This document shows, piece by piece, positions 1 through 8,300 of a DNA stretch of 50,296 nt. The translations under genes were made by a program, and so were the position numbers. The stretch covers positions 1-50,296 of the forward strand of contig NZ_SCMU01000022.1 in NCBI RefSeq assembly GCF_005503695.1, read 5' to 3'. The notes below the pieces were generated by a model, which was not told the DNA's origin, did no database searches, and was given only the letters and a program-made list of their open reading frames with translations. The DNA comes from Sphingopyxis sp. 2PD. Its GTDB lineage: Bacteria; Pseudomonadota; Alphaproteobacteria; Sphingomonadales; Sphingomonadaceae. The stretch's first letter is position 1. Each line of letters starts with the position of its first letter.

Positions 1-981
1 GATCACCCGCCCGTCGCTGCGCCGTGCATCGGCGTGCTGCTCGTCAACCTCGGCACCCCCGATGCGCCCGATCCGCCCTCGGTGCGGCGCTATCTGGCCG
101 AGTTTCTGTCCGACCGCCGCGTCGTCGAAATCCCGCAAATCCTGTGGCAACCGATCCTGCGCGGCATCATCCTGACCACCCGGCCAAAGAAATCGGCGCA
201 CGCCTATGCGCAGGTGTGGACCGACGAAGGCTCGCCGCTCGCCGCGATGACCCGCGCCCAGAGCGCCGCGTTGCAGGCGGCGTTCGGCGAAGATGTGCGG
301 GTCGCTTATGCGATGCGCTATGGCAATCCCGCGATCGGCCCGGCGATCGACGCGCTGGCCGCGGCGGGATGCCAGCGCATCCTGATCGCACCGCTGTATC
401 CGCAATATTGCGCCGCGACGACGGCTACGGTGGTCGACGCCGTGGGTAGCCACCTCAAAACGCTGCGCTGGCAACCCGCGCTACGCTACCTGCCGCCTTA
501 TCATGACGATCCCGCCTATATCGCCGCGCTGAAAGCATCGGTCGAGACGGGGCTCGCCGCGCTCGACTTCACCCCCGACGTGCTGCTCGCGAGCTTCCAC
601 GGTATGCCCGAGCGGACCTTGCACCTCGGCGATCCCTATCATTGCCAGTGCCGCAAGACCGCGCGGCTGCTGTCGGAAGCGATGGGGCGCCCGATCGAGG
701 TCGCGTTCCAGTCGCGCTTCGGCCGCGCCAAATGGCTCGAGCCCGCGACCGACACCCAGCTCGAAGCGCTGGGCAAGGCCGGCAAAGGCGTCGCGATCTT
801 TGCCCCGGGCTTTTCCGCCGACTGTCTCGAAACGCTCGAGGAACTCGCGATCCGCGGCAAGGAGCAGTTTGAAGCCGCAGGCGGAGCGCGTTTTGCCTAT
901 CTGCCCTGCCTGAATGCCGACGCTTCGGGCATGGCGATGCTCGAAGGGCTAATCCGCCGCGAACTCGCAGGCTGGCTATAG
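1..981 (+). CDS. hemH: Ferrochelatase, 5' end cut off by the window edge
   Basis: Ferrochelatase inserts ferrous iron into protoporphyrin IX, the last step of haem synthesis. The frame is open from base 1 (DHPPVAAPCIGVLLVNLGTP), so the true start lies before the window; the GTG at 34 is inside the conserved first strand VLLVNLGTPDAP and is not the start. Family hallmarks follow: LLASFHGMPERTL with the active-site histidine (about 580-620), the signature VAFQSRFGRAKWLEP (about 700-745) and GFSADCLETLEE (about 808-845) with the conserved glutamates. A CQC cysteine cluster lies just after the histidine motif. The gene ends with TAG at 979-981 and no obvious terminator follows before the next gene. 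Identity is secure; only the N-terminus is missing. Confidence 0.95.
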   Translation, partial: DHPPVAAPCIGVLLVNLGTPDAPDPPSVRRYLAEFLSDRRVVEIPQILWQPILRGIILTTRPKKSAHAYAQVWTDEGSPLAAMTRAQSAALQAAFGEDVRVAYAMRYGNPAIGPAIDALAAAGCQRILIAPLYPQYCAATTATVVDAVGSHLKTLRWQPALRYLPPYHDDPAYIAALKASVETGLAALDFTPDVLLASFHGMPERTLHLGDPYHCQCRKTARLLSEAMGRPIEVAFQSRFGRAKWLEPATDTQLEALGKAGKGVAIFAPGFSADCLETLEELAIRGKEQFEAAGGARFAYLPCLNADASGMAMLEGLIRRELAGWL

Positions 982-1063
982 TTACCAACTGTTTAGGTCG
1001 ATGCGCTAGATTGCTCCGACGCGGCACCGAAATGGTGCGGTCGCGGCAAATTGGAGAGACGCC

Positions 1064-2632
1064 ATGAACCAGATCCAATCGGCAGCGCTGATGCTCGCCG
1101 CGGCTGTGGTGGCCTTTGCGGCGCTCGCTATCGCCGTCTGGTGGCTGCGCCGCCCGCGCACCGCTCCCGCCGCGCCGCGCGCGCCGCAAGCGCCGCGCGA
1201 AATCCGGCTGCCCAAATTGACGCGCACGGCAAAGGTCGAACTTGAACCGGTCGAAATCTCGGCCTCGCGGCTCGCGCGCATCAGCGGCAAGGCGCCGCCC
1301 GCAGCGCCGGACATCGATCAATTCGATCGCGATCCGGCCCCCGAAATCGCCGCCGAAGTCGAAACCGAACCGATGATCGACGAGGGCGCGCTCGCCGCGA
1401 TGGTCGCCGAAGTCGAAGATACCGCACACCGGATCGAAGAAGCCGCGCCCGTTGCTGTCTCCCTTCGCCTGGTGCCGCAAATTCCGCCGCGCGACGCGAT
1501 TTCGACATCCAGTTGGCTCGGCGGTCGCCCGCGCTTGCCCAGCGGCACCGAATGGCCGCAGATCGACGGCGAACCCGCCGATTTCCTGGCCCAGATCGAC
1601 TGCGCCAGCCTGCCGCCCGCATTGTGGAACGGACTGGGGCCGCGCGATGGCGCGCTGGCCTTTTTCATCCATCGCCGCGGCTATCGCATGCAGGTCCTGC
1701 ATGTGCGCGATACCGATGTCGCGCTGGCGCCGCCGCTCGCGCTCGATGATCAGGGCGGCTGGTTCGGCCCGCATGGCGGGCTGCGCTTCGGCGATCTCGA
1801 ACCCTTTGCGGTACGGGCCTTTCCCGAATGGCCGGTCGATCTGCTCGCGGTCGGCCCGGGCGATCCCGACCCGCGCGTCGACGCCGATCCCGCGGACCTT
1901 GCCGCGACGCTGTACGACCGCAGTTACGATATCGCCGACCCCGCCTTTCACCCGTTCGACTGGGGCAGCATGACCGCGATGGTGGCGCTGCTCGAAATGC
2001 GGCTCGACCGGCTCGCGACCGACCCGACCCCACCGCCGGGCGCCAGTGCCGAGGCGATCGTCGAGCTGGAACAGCGCGCCGCGATCAATCGCGACGCGCG
2101 CGTCCGCGCCGAGGAGATCATCGCCATCGTCCACGACAGCGCCGCACATGAAAGCTTTTCGGCCAGCGACGCGACCGCGGTGATGGCCGCGCTCCACGCC
2201 ATCCATTGGGCGCGGTCGATCCACCGCACCGACCCCGAAACCGGAGCCGAGACGCACGAAACGATCACCCTGCCGCTGACCACGCACCGCGCCGACGCCA
2301 ATCTGTGGGTGCATGACTATCAGACGATCCTGTTCGACCGCGCCAAGCACGCCTGGTGCGCCAACCCCGACAGCCTTTCGGCGCCGATGCGCGCTTTCTA
2401 CGAACCCTGGTGGCGCGATCTTGCCGCGCGTGAGATGGCGGCGATCGGGCATGAACCGTTCCGCTATGTCCACGACTATGATCACGACCGTGACGCGGTG
2501 CTGCTCGAATTGCCGACGAGCGGGTTGATGAGCCGGATGTTCGGCGACGGCGACAATCTGGTGGTGACGATCGACAAGGCCGATCTGGCCGTCGGCGACT
2601 TTTCCCGGCTGCGCGTTCAGGTGAGTAACTAG
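1064..2632 (+). CDS. DUF1963 (YwqG-like) protein with N-terminal membrane anchor
   Basis: 522 residues. The ATG at 1064 has GGAGAG about 5 nt upstream. Residues 7-28 form one hydrophobic segment followed by RR, so the protein is probably anchored in the inner membrane; a Pro/Ala-rich acidic linker follows to about residue 140. The middle (about 145-270) has the pattern of the YwqG/DUF1963 family: SSWLGGRPRLP, WPQIDGEPADFLAQID and later LEPFAVRAFPEWPVDLL. The C-terminal half, including a TLPLTTHRADANLWVHDY stretch, is not recognised. The biochemical role of DUF1963 proteins is unknown to me. It stands alone between hemH and phaB on the same strand, with gaps of 82 and 98 bp. Confidence 0.7.
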   Translation: MNQIQSAALMLAAAVVAFAALAIAVWWLRRPRTAPAAPRAPQAPREIRLPKLTRTAKVELEPVEISASRLARISGKAPPAAPDIDQFDRDPAPEIAAEVETEPMIDEGALAAMVAEVEDTAHRIEEAAPVAVSLRLVPQIPPRDAISTSSWLGGRPRLPSGTEWPQIDGEPADFLAQIDCASLPPALWNGLGPRDGALAFFIHRRGYRMQVLHVRDTDVALAPPLALDDQGGWFGPHGGLRFGDLEPFAVRAFPEWPVDLLAVGPGDPDPRVDADPADLAATLYDRSYDIADPAFHPFDWGSMTAMVALLEMRLDRLATDPTPPPGASAEAIVELEQRAAINRDARVRAEEIIAIVHDSAAHESFSASDATAVMAALHAIHWARSIHRTDPETGAETHETITLPLTTHRADANLWVHDYQTILFDRAKHAWCANPDSLSAPMRAFYEPWWRDLAAREMAAIGHEPFRYVHDYDHDRDAVLLELPTSGLMSRMFGDGDNLVVTIDKADLAVGDFSRLRVQVSN

Positions 2633-2730
2633 CCCGCTGAAGTGCTTTGCGATTGACGTTCCGGTCAACTTGCAGCGTCCCGCACCGCGCCTTAGTCTGG
2701 CGCCACAAATTGTGTGGGAGAGCTTGATTC

Positions 2731-3453
2731 ATGGCACGCGTAGCAATCGTCACCGGCGGCAGCCGGGGTATCGGGGAGGCGATCAGCCTTAAATTGCAGG
2801 AACAGGGGGTCACCGTCGTCGCCAACTATGGCGGCAATGACGACAAGGCGCGCGAATTTACCGAACGCACCGGGATCAAGGCGTATAAGTGGGACGTGGG
2901 CGACCATCAGGCCTGCCTCGACGGCTGCGCCCGCGTCGCGGCCGAGGTCGGCCCCGTCGACATCGTCGTCAACAACGCGGGCATCACCCGCGACGGCACC
3001 CTTGCGCGGATGAGCTACGACGACTGGCACGACGTGATGCGCATCAACCTTGGCGGATGTTTCAACATGGCGAAGGCGTGCTTCCCCGGCATGGTCGAGC
3101 GCGGCTGGGGCCGCATCGTGAACATCGGGTCGATCAACGGGCAGGCGGGCCAATATGGCCAGGTCAATTATGCCGCGGCCAAATCGGGCATCCACGGCTT
3201 TACCAAGGCGCTGGCGCAGGAAGGCGCCAAAAAGGGTGTGACCGTCAACGCGATCGCGCCCGGCTATATCGACACCGACATGGTCGCCGCGGTGCCGCCG
3301 CAGGTGCTGGAAAAGATCGTCGCCAAGATTCCGGTCGGACGGCTGGGCCAGGCCGACGAAATCGCGCGCGGCGTCGCTTTCCTGTGCAGCGAGGATGCGG
3401 GTTTCGTGACCGGGTCGACGATGTCGATCAATGGCGGGCAGCATATGTACTGA
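2731..3453 (+). CDS. phaB: Acetoacetyl-CoA reductase (SDR family)
   Basis: 240 residues, the usual PhaB length. It is an NADPH-dependent short-chain dehydrogenase that reduces acetoacetyl-CoA to (R)-3-hydroxybutyryl-CoA for polyhydroxyalkanoate synthesis. The cofactor loop TGGSRGIG is at 8-15, NNAG at 81-84, and the catalytic Ser134, Tyr147 and Lys151 lie in NIGSINGQAGQYGQVNYAAAK. The Q-rich segment after Ser134 and the ending SINGGQHMY are typical of PhaB rather than FabG. A GGGAGAG ribosome site lies about 11 nt before the ATG. No other PHA gene is in the window, so the pathway assignment rests on family resemblance. FabG is the main alternative. Confidence 0.88.
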   Translation: MARVAIVTGGSRGIGEAISLKLQEQGVTVVANYGGNDDKAREFTERTGIKAYKWDVGDHQACLDGCARVAAEVGPVDIVVNNAGITRDGTLARMSYDDWHDVMRINLGGCFNMAKACFPGMVERGWGRIVNIGSINGQAGQYGQVNYAAAKSGIHGFTKALAQEGAKKGVTVNAIAPGYIDTDMVAAVPPQVLEKIVAKIPVGRLGQADEIARGVAFLCSEDAGFVTGSTMSINGGQHMY

Positions 3454-3539
3454 CGGGCCGAGGGCGCCAGCGAAGGCGTTCGCGTCAGCGAACGGCGAGT
3501 TGGCAACCGGTGGCGCAGCCACGGCCCGGCACGGCCAGC

Positions 3540-3621
3540 GGGGCGGCGATCCCAAAGGATCGCCGCCCCGTCTGAGCCCCGCCTTCGCGGGGGCAGGCTC
3601 AGGCGGCGGCTTTGCCGCCGC
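3540..3621. repeat. Three tandem hairpins downstream of phaB
   Basis: Three stem-loops follow one another. 3540-3569 is a perfect 13-bp stem (GGGGCGGCGATCC) with a CAAA loop. 3574-3600 is an imperfect stem starting GAGCC and ending GGCTC. 3603-3621 is a perfect 8-bp stem (GCGGCGGC) with a TTT loop. They lie in the 234-bp gap between phaB and the RHH gene. They may terminate or stabilise the phaB transcript, but no U-run follows. Confidence 0.7.
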
Positions 3622-3687
3622 TGCCACACGCCGCGCCAGTTATATCGGCATCTCGACTTCGCTCGATGCGAACGGCTAGGGAGAGGC

Positions 3688-3933
3688 ATGGCTGACCACC
3701 CCCTCCACCCCCCCGTCAAACGCTCGGTCACCATCGCCGGTCACCCGACCTCGATCAGTCTCGAGCCGATGTTCTGGGACGCGCTCGAAGCCGAAGCCGC
3801 ACGCCAAGCGCTACCCGTCAACGCGCTCGTCGCGCGGATCGATGTTGAACGGATGGAGGCCGACGACCCGCCGAACCTGACCTCGGCAATCCGGCAGTGG
3901 TTATGGCGAAGAGGTCAGAGTGGGCGACCCTAA
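3688..3933 (+). CDS. Small ribbon-helix-helix (RHH_4-type) protein
   Basis: 81 residues. The ATG at 3688 is preceded by a strong AGGGAGAGG site. Residues 11-56 follow the alphaproteobacterial RHH_4 pattern: KRSVTIAGHPTSISLEPMFW gives the beta-strand and first helix, and QALPVNALVARID the second helix. The conserved ending SAIRQWL is present. Such proteins are probably small DNA-binding dimers, but no target can be read here. The gene ends convergently with the next one: its TAA (3931-3933) shares bases with the stop codon of the leftward gene, so the two coding regions overlap by 4 bp. Confidence 0.75.
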   Translation: MADHPLHPPVKRSVTIAGHPTSISLEPMFWDALEAEAARQALPVNALVARIDVERMEADDPPNLTSAIRQWLWRRGQSGRP

Positions 3934-4343
3934 AGTCGACCAACACCGTAGATCGCGAAAACAGTGTATGCGGGCGTCACAGACCGTCGATCGACCGGGC
4001 AGTTTTCGAATGTCAGGAACAACTGGGTGATACCCACCGACGCAAGTTTCGACTTCAGATGGTCGAGCTGTTGCGACCGTGTCGTGTCACGTGCAGGACC
4101 AGTAAGAAACGCCGGGCTACATATGACGGAGCCTCCGTCGCCATCGTTCCAATATTTTGGGATATTTCTGAGGTATTCGAGTTGCCGTTCATCCAGTTCG
4201 GTCGAGCCGTTCTCGAAATAGAAAAAATATGGTCCCGGCAAGGGGTTCCGTCCGGTCAAAGGAGGAACAGGCGGGTTCGCCCCCTGAGCACCAACCGGAG
4301 AACCAACGAACAAAACAAGCAACAAGATTAATGTGCGAAACAT
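3930..4343 (-). CDS. Secreted hypothetical protein with OmpA-like motif
   Basis: The ATG at 4343 is preferred over the longer TTG start at 4379 because it gives a clean signal peptide (MFRTLILLLVLFVGSPVGAQ); the mature protein is about 117 residues. The segment PYFFYFENGSTELDERQLEY resembles the first strand and helix of the OmpA C-terminal peptidoglycan-binding fold (FFDFDSAEL-type), followed by a helix and two cysteines (SVICSPAF and FENCPV). The usual NxxLSxxRA motif of OmpA is absent; TTRSQQLDHLKSKLASVGIT may be a diverged counterpart. This stretch is visibly poorer in GC than its neighbours, suggesting a recent arrival. Function unknown; the OmpA link is tentative. Confidence 0.6.
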   Translation of the reverse strand: MFRTLILLLVLFVGSPVGAQGANPPVPPLTGRNPLPGPYFFYFENGSTELDERQLEYLRNIPKYWNDGDGGSVICSPAFLTGPARDTTRSQQLDHLKSKLASVGITQLFLTFENCPVDRRSVTPAYTVFAIYGVGRL

Positions 4344-4385
4344 GCCGTCGATGGTGACTATCTTTCCAGGGGAAGGCAACCTTGA

Positions 4386-5249
4386 CTAGCTCAGCAGACT
4401 GGCCGACACCGCCGCCCCGAACGCTGCGCCTTTGTCGGGGGCGTGATGCAGGAACAGCGAGGGTTCGATCAGCTCCAGCTCCATGATGTGGAGCTTGCCC
4501 GCCACGTCGCCGACCATATCGACGCGGGCGTATACCGGCGGCGCCGGGGCGGCGGCTAGCGCGGCGGCGGCGAGCGCCTGTGCGTCAGTGGTCGCCTCCC
4601 ACCCCGTCTCGCGTCCGCCGAACTGTTCCTGCACGCGAAAATCGCCAGCAGCGGGCCGCTTGACGATCGCATGGCTGAATTTGCCGCCAAAGAAGAAGAG
4701 CGAAAATTCGCCATCGGTCAGGATGCCGGGCATCAGCGGCTGGACGAGGCGGCGCTGGCCCAGCGCATCGGCGGGGATCGCATCGCCCTCCGCGATGCGA
4801 TGGGTGCCGTCGGCGCCGCCCGAGATCGCGGGTTTGACCACCACTTCATCGGCGCCGAGTTGGCCGCGGGCCGTGGCAAGGCTGGCACCGTCCAGCGCCG
4901 CAACCTCGACCGTCGGCACCACCGCGACGCCGTTGGCCGCCAGCTCGGAGAGATACGCCTTGTCGCTGTTCCAACGCAGAACCGGCACCGGATTGGCGAC
5001 CGGCAGGCGGTCCGCCTCCAACCGGTCGAGCAGCGCGTACCAGGCGACGACATCGCGCTGATAGCCCCAGGCGAACAGCGGCAGGATCAGGTCATAGCCC
5101 GACAGGTCGCCCGGATCGGTCCAAACCCGCTGCTCCACGATCAGTCCCGCACCGGTCAGCGCCGCCGCCTTGCGCGCAAAGGCGGGTTGCCATTTTTCAT
5201 AATAATCGGGCGCGGGGACAAGGATCGCGACGCGGGGCTGGAAGGGCAT
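4386..5249 (-). CDS. ATP-grasp family ligase-like protein
   Basis: 287 residues. The start at 5249 has an AGGAGAG ribosome site. The layout is that of the glutathione-synthetase/RimK-like ATP-grasp fold: an N-terminal Rossmann-like part (RVAILVPAPDYYEKW to PLFAWGYQRD), a central nucleotide-binding part with VLRWNSDKAYL and EVVVKPAISGGADGT (about 145-160), and a C-terminal part with YARVDMV and IMELELIEPSLFL, which supplies the metal-binding acidic residues. These enzymes join a carboxylate to an amine or thiol using ATP. Similar stand-alone proteins resemble the cycloserine-ligase DcsG group, but nothing here indicates the substrate. The next gene upstream on the same strand (glutamate dehydrogenase) is separated by a hairpin repeat. 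Confidence 0.75.
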   Translation of the reverse strand: MPFQPRVAILVPAPDYYEKWQPAFARKAAALTGAGLIVEQRVWTDPGDLSGYDLILPLFAWGYQRDVVAWYALLDRLEADRLPVANPVPVLRWNSDKAYLSELAANGVAVVPTVEVAALDGASLATARGQLGADEVVVKPAISGGADGTHRIAEGDAIPADALGQRRLVQPLMPGILTDGEFSLFFFGGKFSHAIVKRPAAGDFRVQEQFGGRETGWEATTDAQALAAAALAAAPAPPVYARVDMVGDVAGKLHIMELELIEPSLFLHHAPDKGAAFGAAVSASLLS

Positions 5250-5263
5250 GGGCTCTCCTGAAG

Positions 5264-5388
5264 CCCCTCCCCTTCAGGGGAGGGGTTGGGGTGGGGGTCG
5301 CAGTGTAGAGTGAGGTCGATTGGCCCACCCCGCTGCGACTAGCCAGCAAGCTGGCAAGTCTTGCTGCCCCTCCCCTGAAGGGGAGGGG
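5264..5388. repeat. Multi-hairpin intergenic repeat, copy 1 (short form)
   Basis: The element is bounded by two 9-bp stems, CCCCTCCCC/GGGGAGGGG with loop TTCA (5264-5285) and the same stem with loop TGAA (5367-5388); these are exact reverse complements of each other. Just inside the right end is ACTA-GCCAGC-AA-GCTGGC-AAGT (5338-5359), preceded by CCCACCCCGCTGCGACT. The right half matches copies at 18544-18717 and 44665-44840; the left half is shorter than in them. It lies between the glutamate dehydrogenase and ATP-grasp genes and may act as a transcription boundary. Confidence 0.8.
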
Positions 5389-5396
5389 ATCGTCGG

Positions 5397-8300
5397 TTAC
5401 CGCCCCAACAACCCGCGCGCCTGTCCGGCGATATGCGACAGCATCGCGCCATTGGGGTTCGGGATCGTCCGCGCCCGATCGACCGTCGCGCGGAACTGCG
5501 CCACCCGCGGCGCATGGTCGGCGAGCCATTTGGTCACCGCCGCGTCCAGATCGCCCTTCGGCAAACCAGCAAGGAAGGTCAGGCGCATCTGCTGGAAATC
5601 GCGCGCCAGGCTGTTGACCAGGAGGCGTTCCCACGGGTCGCCGGGGCTCATGTGCGCCGCGAGCGTCTGCGCCCAGTCGAGCCCGAGCGCTTCGCCCAAA
5701 TGGGTGAAGGCGCTGGTCACTGCGACCTCGTCGTCGCCGCGCCGTTCGGCAAGGTCGACGATCCCGATCGCGCCGTCGGTCTTGAACAGCCGCACGACCG
5801 CGGCAGTGAGCGCCTCGGGCGCGCCCGCGTCGAGCAATTGCTGGGTCAGCATGTCCCACTGGCGCTTGACCGATGGGCTGAGCAGTCCGTCGACGCTGGC
5901 ATTCAGGCGATCGACCCCGGGCTCGAGCCGCGCGACCACCGGTCCCGGCTGCGCCAACGTCTGGGTGACGCGGAGCAGATCGGCCATTTGCGACGTCATC
6001 GCCGACGCTGCTTGGCCAAACAGCGACAGGCGAACGCTTTCGTCGATCCTGGCCGCATCGAGCGCGTCCCACAGCGCGGGCAGGTCGAGCAACCGTTCGA
6101 CCGCGACGAACGCCGCGGCGATGTCGCCGAGTGCGCAGCCCTCTTCTTCGACCAGTTCGAACGGATGGACGATGCCCATGCGGTTGACGATGCGGTTTGC
6201 CAGCTTGGTCGCGATGATTTCGCGGCGCAGCTGGTGATCGGCGATCGCGCCCGCGAAATCGCGCTGCATCTCGCCCGGGAACGCGGCGGCAAGGTCGCTG
6301 CCCAGCGCCGGATCGTCGGGCAGGCTGCTGTCCTCGATCGCATCCTGCAGCGCGAGCTTCGCGGTCGACAGCAGCACGGCGAGTTCGGGGCGGGTCAGCC
6401 CGCGCCCCTCGGCGGCGCGGCGGAGCAACTCGTCGTTCGCCGCCAGCCCTTCGACCTTGCGGTCGAGGCGGCCCGACGCTTCGAAGGTCTCCATCAGACG
6501 GACGTAGGAGGCGACCGCCGCCGATCCGCCCTGTTCGGCAATCGACAGCGCCAGCGCCTGGAGCCGGTTATCCTCGAGCACCAGGTCCGACACATTGTCG
6601 GTCATCCGCACCAGCAACGCGTCGCGATCCTCTTGGCTTAGTCGCCCTTCGGCCATCTCGCGGTTCAGCGCGATCTTGATGTTGACCTCATTATCCGAGC
6701 AATCGACCCCGGCGCTGTTGTCGATGAAGTCGGTATTGATGCGGCCCCCCTTCGCCGAGAAGGCGATACGCGCCGCCTGGGTCGTGCCGAGGTTCGCCCC
6801 CTCGCCCACGGCGCGGACGCGCAGATCTTCGGCATCGACGCGCAGCGCGTCGTTGGCGGGATCGCCGACCTCGGCATTGTTCTGGCTCGCAGCTTTGACA
6901 TAGGTGCCGATGCCGCCGAACCACAGGAGATCGGCGGGCGCCTTCAGGATCGCCGAGATCAGCCCGCTGGGGTCGATTTCGGACACCGAAAGGCCAAGCA
7001 GCGCCTGCACTTCGGCGCTCAGGGGAATGCTCTTCTGGCTGCGCGGGAACACCCCGCCGCCCTTCGAGATCAGTTTCTTGTTATAATCCTCCCAGCTCGA
7101 CCGCGGCAGATTGAACATCCGTTCGCGTTCCTTCCAGCTTTTCGCCGGGTCGGGATTGGGATCGAGGAAGATATGGCGATGGTCGAACGCCGCGACCAGC
7201 TGGATCGCCTTTGACAGCAGCATGCCGTTGCCGAACACGTCGCCCGACATGTCGCCGCACCCAACGACGCGGATCGTGTCGCTCTGCACATCGACGCCCA
7301 TTTCGGCGAAATGGCGCCGCACCGACAGCCATGCGCCCTTGGCGGTGATGCCCATCGCCTTGTGGTCATAACCCTTCGACCCGCCGCTCGCGAATGCGTC
7401 GCCGAGCCAGAAGTCGCGCTCCATCGCCAGCGCATTGGCCACGTCGGAGAAGGTCGCGGTGCCCTTGTCGGCGGCCACGACGAAATAGGGGTCGTCGCCG
7501 TCGTGGATCACCACGCCCTTGGGATGCACGACCTTGCCCGCCACCAGATTGTCGGTGATCGACAGCAGCGAACGGATGAAGATCCGGTAGCATTCGGTGC
7601 CTTCGGCAAACCACGCGTCGCGGTCGAGCGAGATGTCGGGGAGCGCCTTGGGATAGAAACCGCCCTTGGCGCCCGTCGGCACGATGACCGCATTCTTGAC
7701 GCGCTGCGCCTTCATCAGCCCGAGGATCTCGGTGCGGAAGTCGTCGCGGCGATCGGACCAGCGCAGCCCGCCGCGCGCGACCGGACCGGCGCGCAGGTGG
7801 ATACCTTCGACGCGCGGTGAATAGACCCAGACCTCGCGCCACGGCAGCGGCTTGGGCAGGCCCGGAACCTTGCTGCTGTCGATCTTGAACGCCAGCGCTT
7901 CCGCTGCGGCGGGCGCAAAGGCATTGGTGCGCAAGGTCGCGCCGATGACGGCGTGGAACAGCCGCAGGATGCGATCCTCGTCGATCGACTTGATGTCGGC
8001 AAAGCCCGCAAGGATCTCTGCCTCCAGCGCTTCGGCGCGCTTGGCGTCGCGGCCCTTGGGATCGTGCAACGCGATGAAGCGCTCGATGAGCGCCGCGCTC
8101 AGCGCGGGGGCGTGGCGCAGCGCGCTGACCACCGTGTCCATGCCATAGGCCGAACCGCCTTGGCGCAGATAGCGGAACCACGCGCGCAGCCACACGATCG
8201 CGCGGGGATCGGTCTGGTTGGTCAGCATCAGTTCGTTGAACGCGTCATTCTCTGCCTTGCCGTCGAGCACCGCGGCGATCGCGCCTTCGAGCACCTCGGC

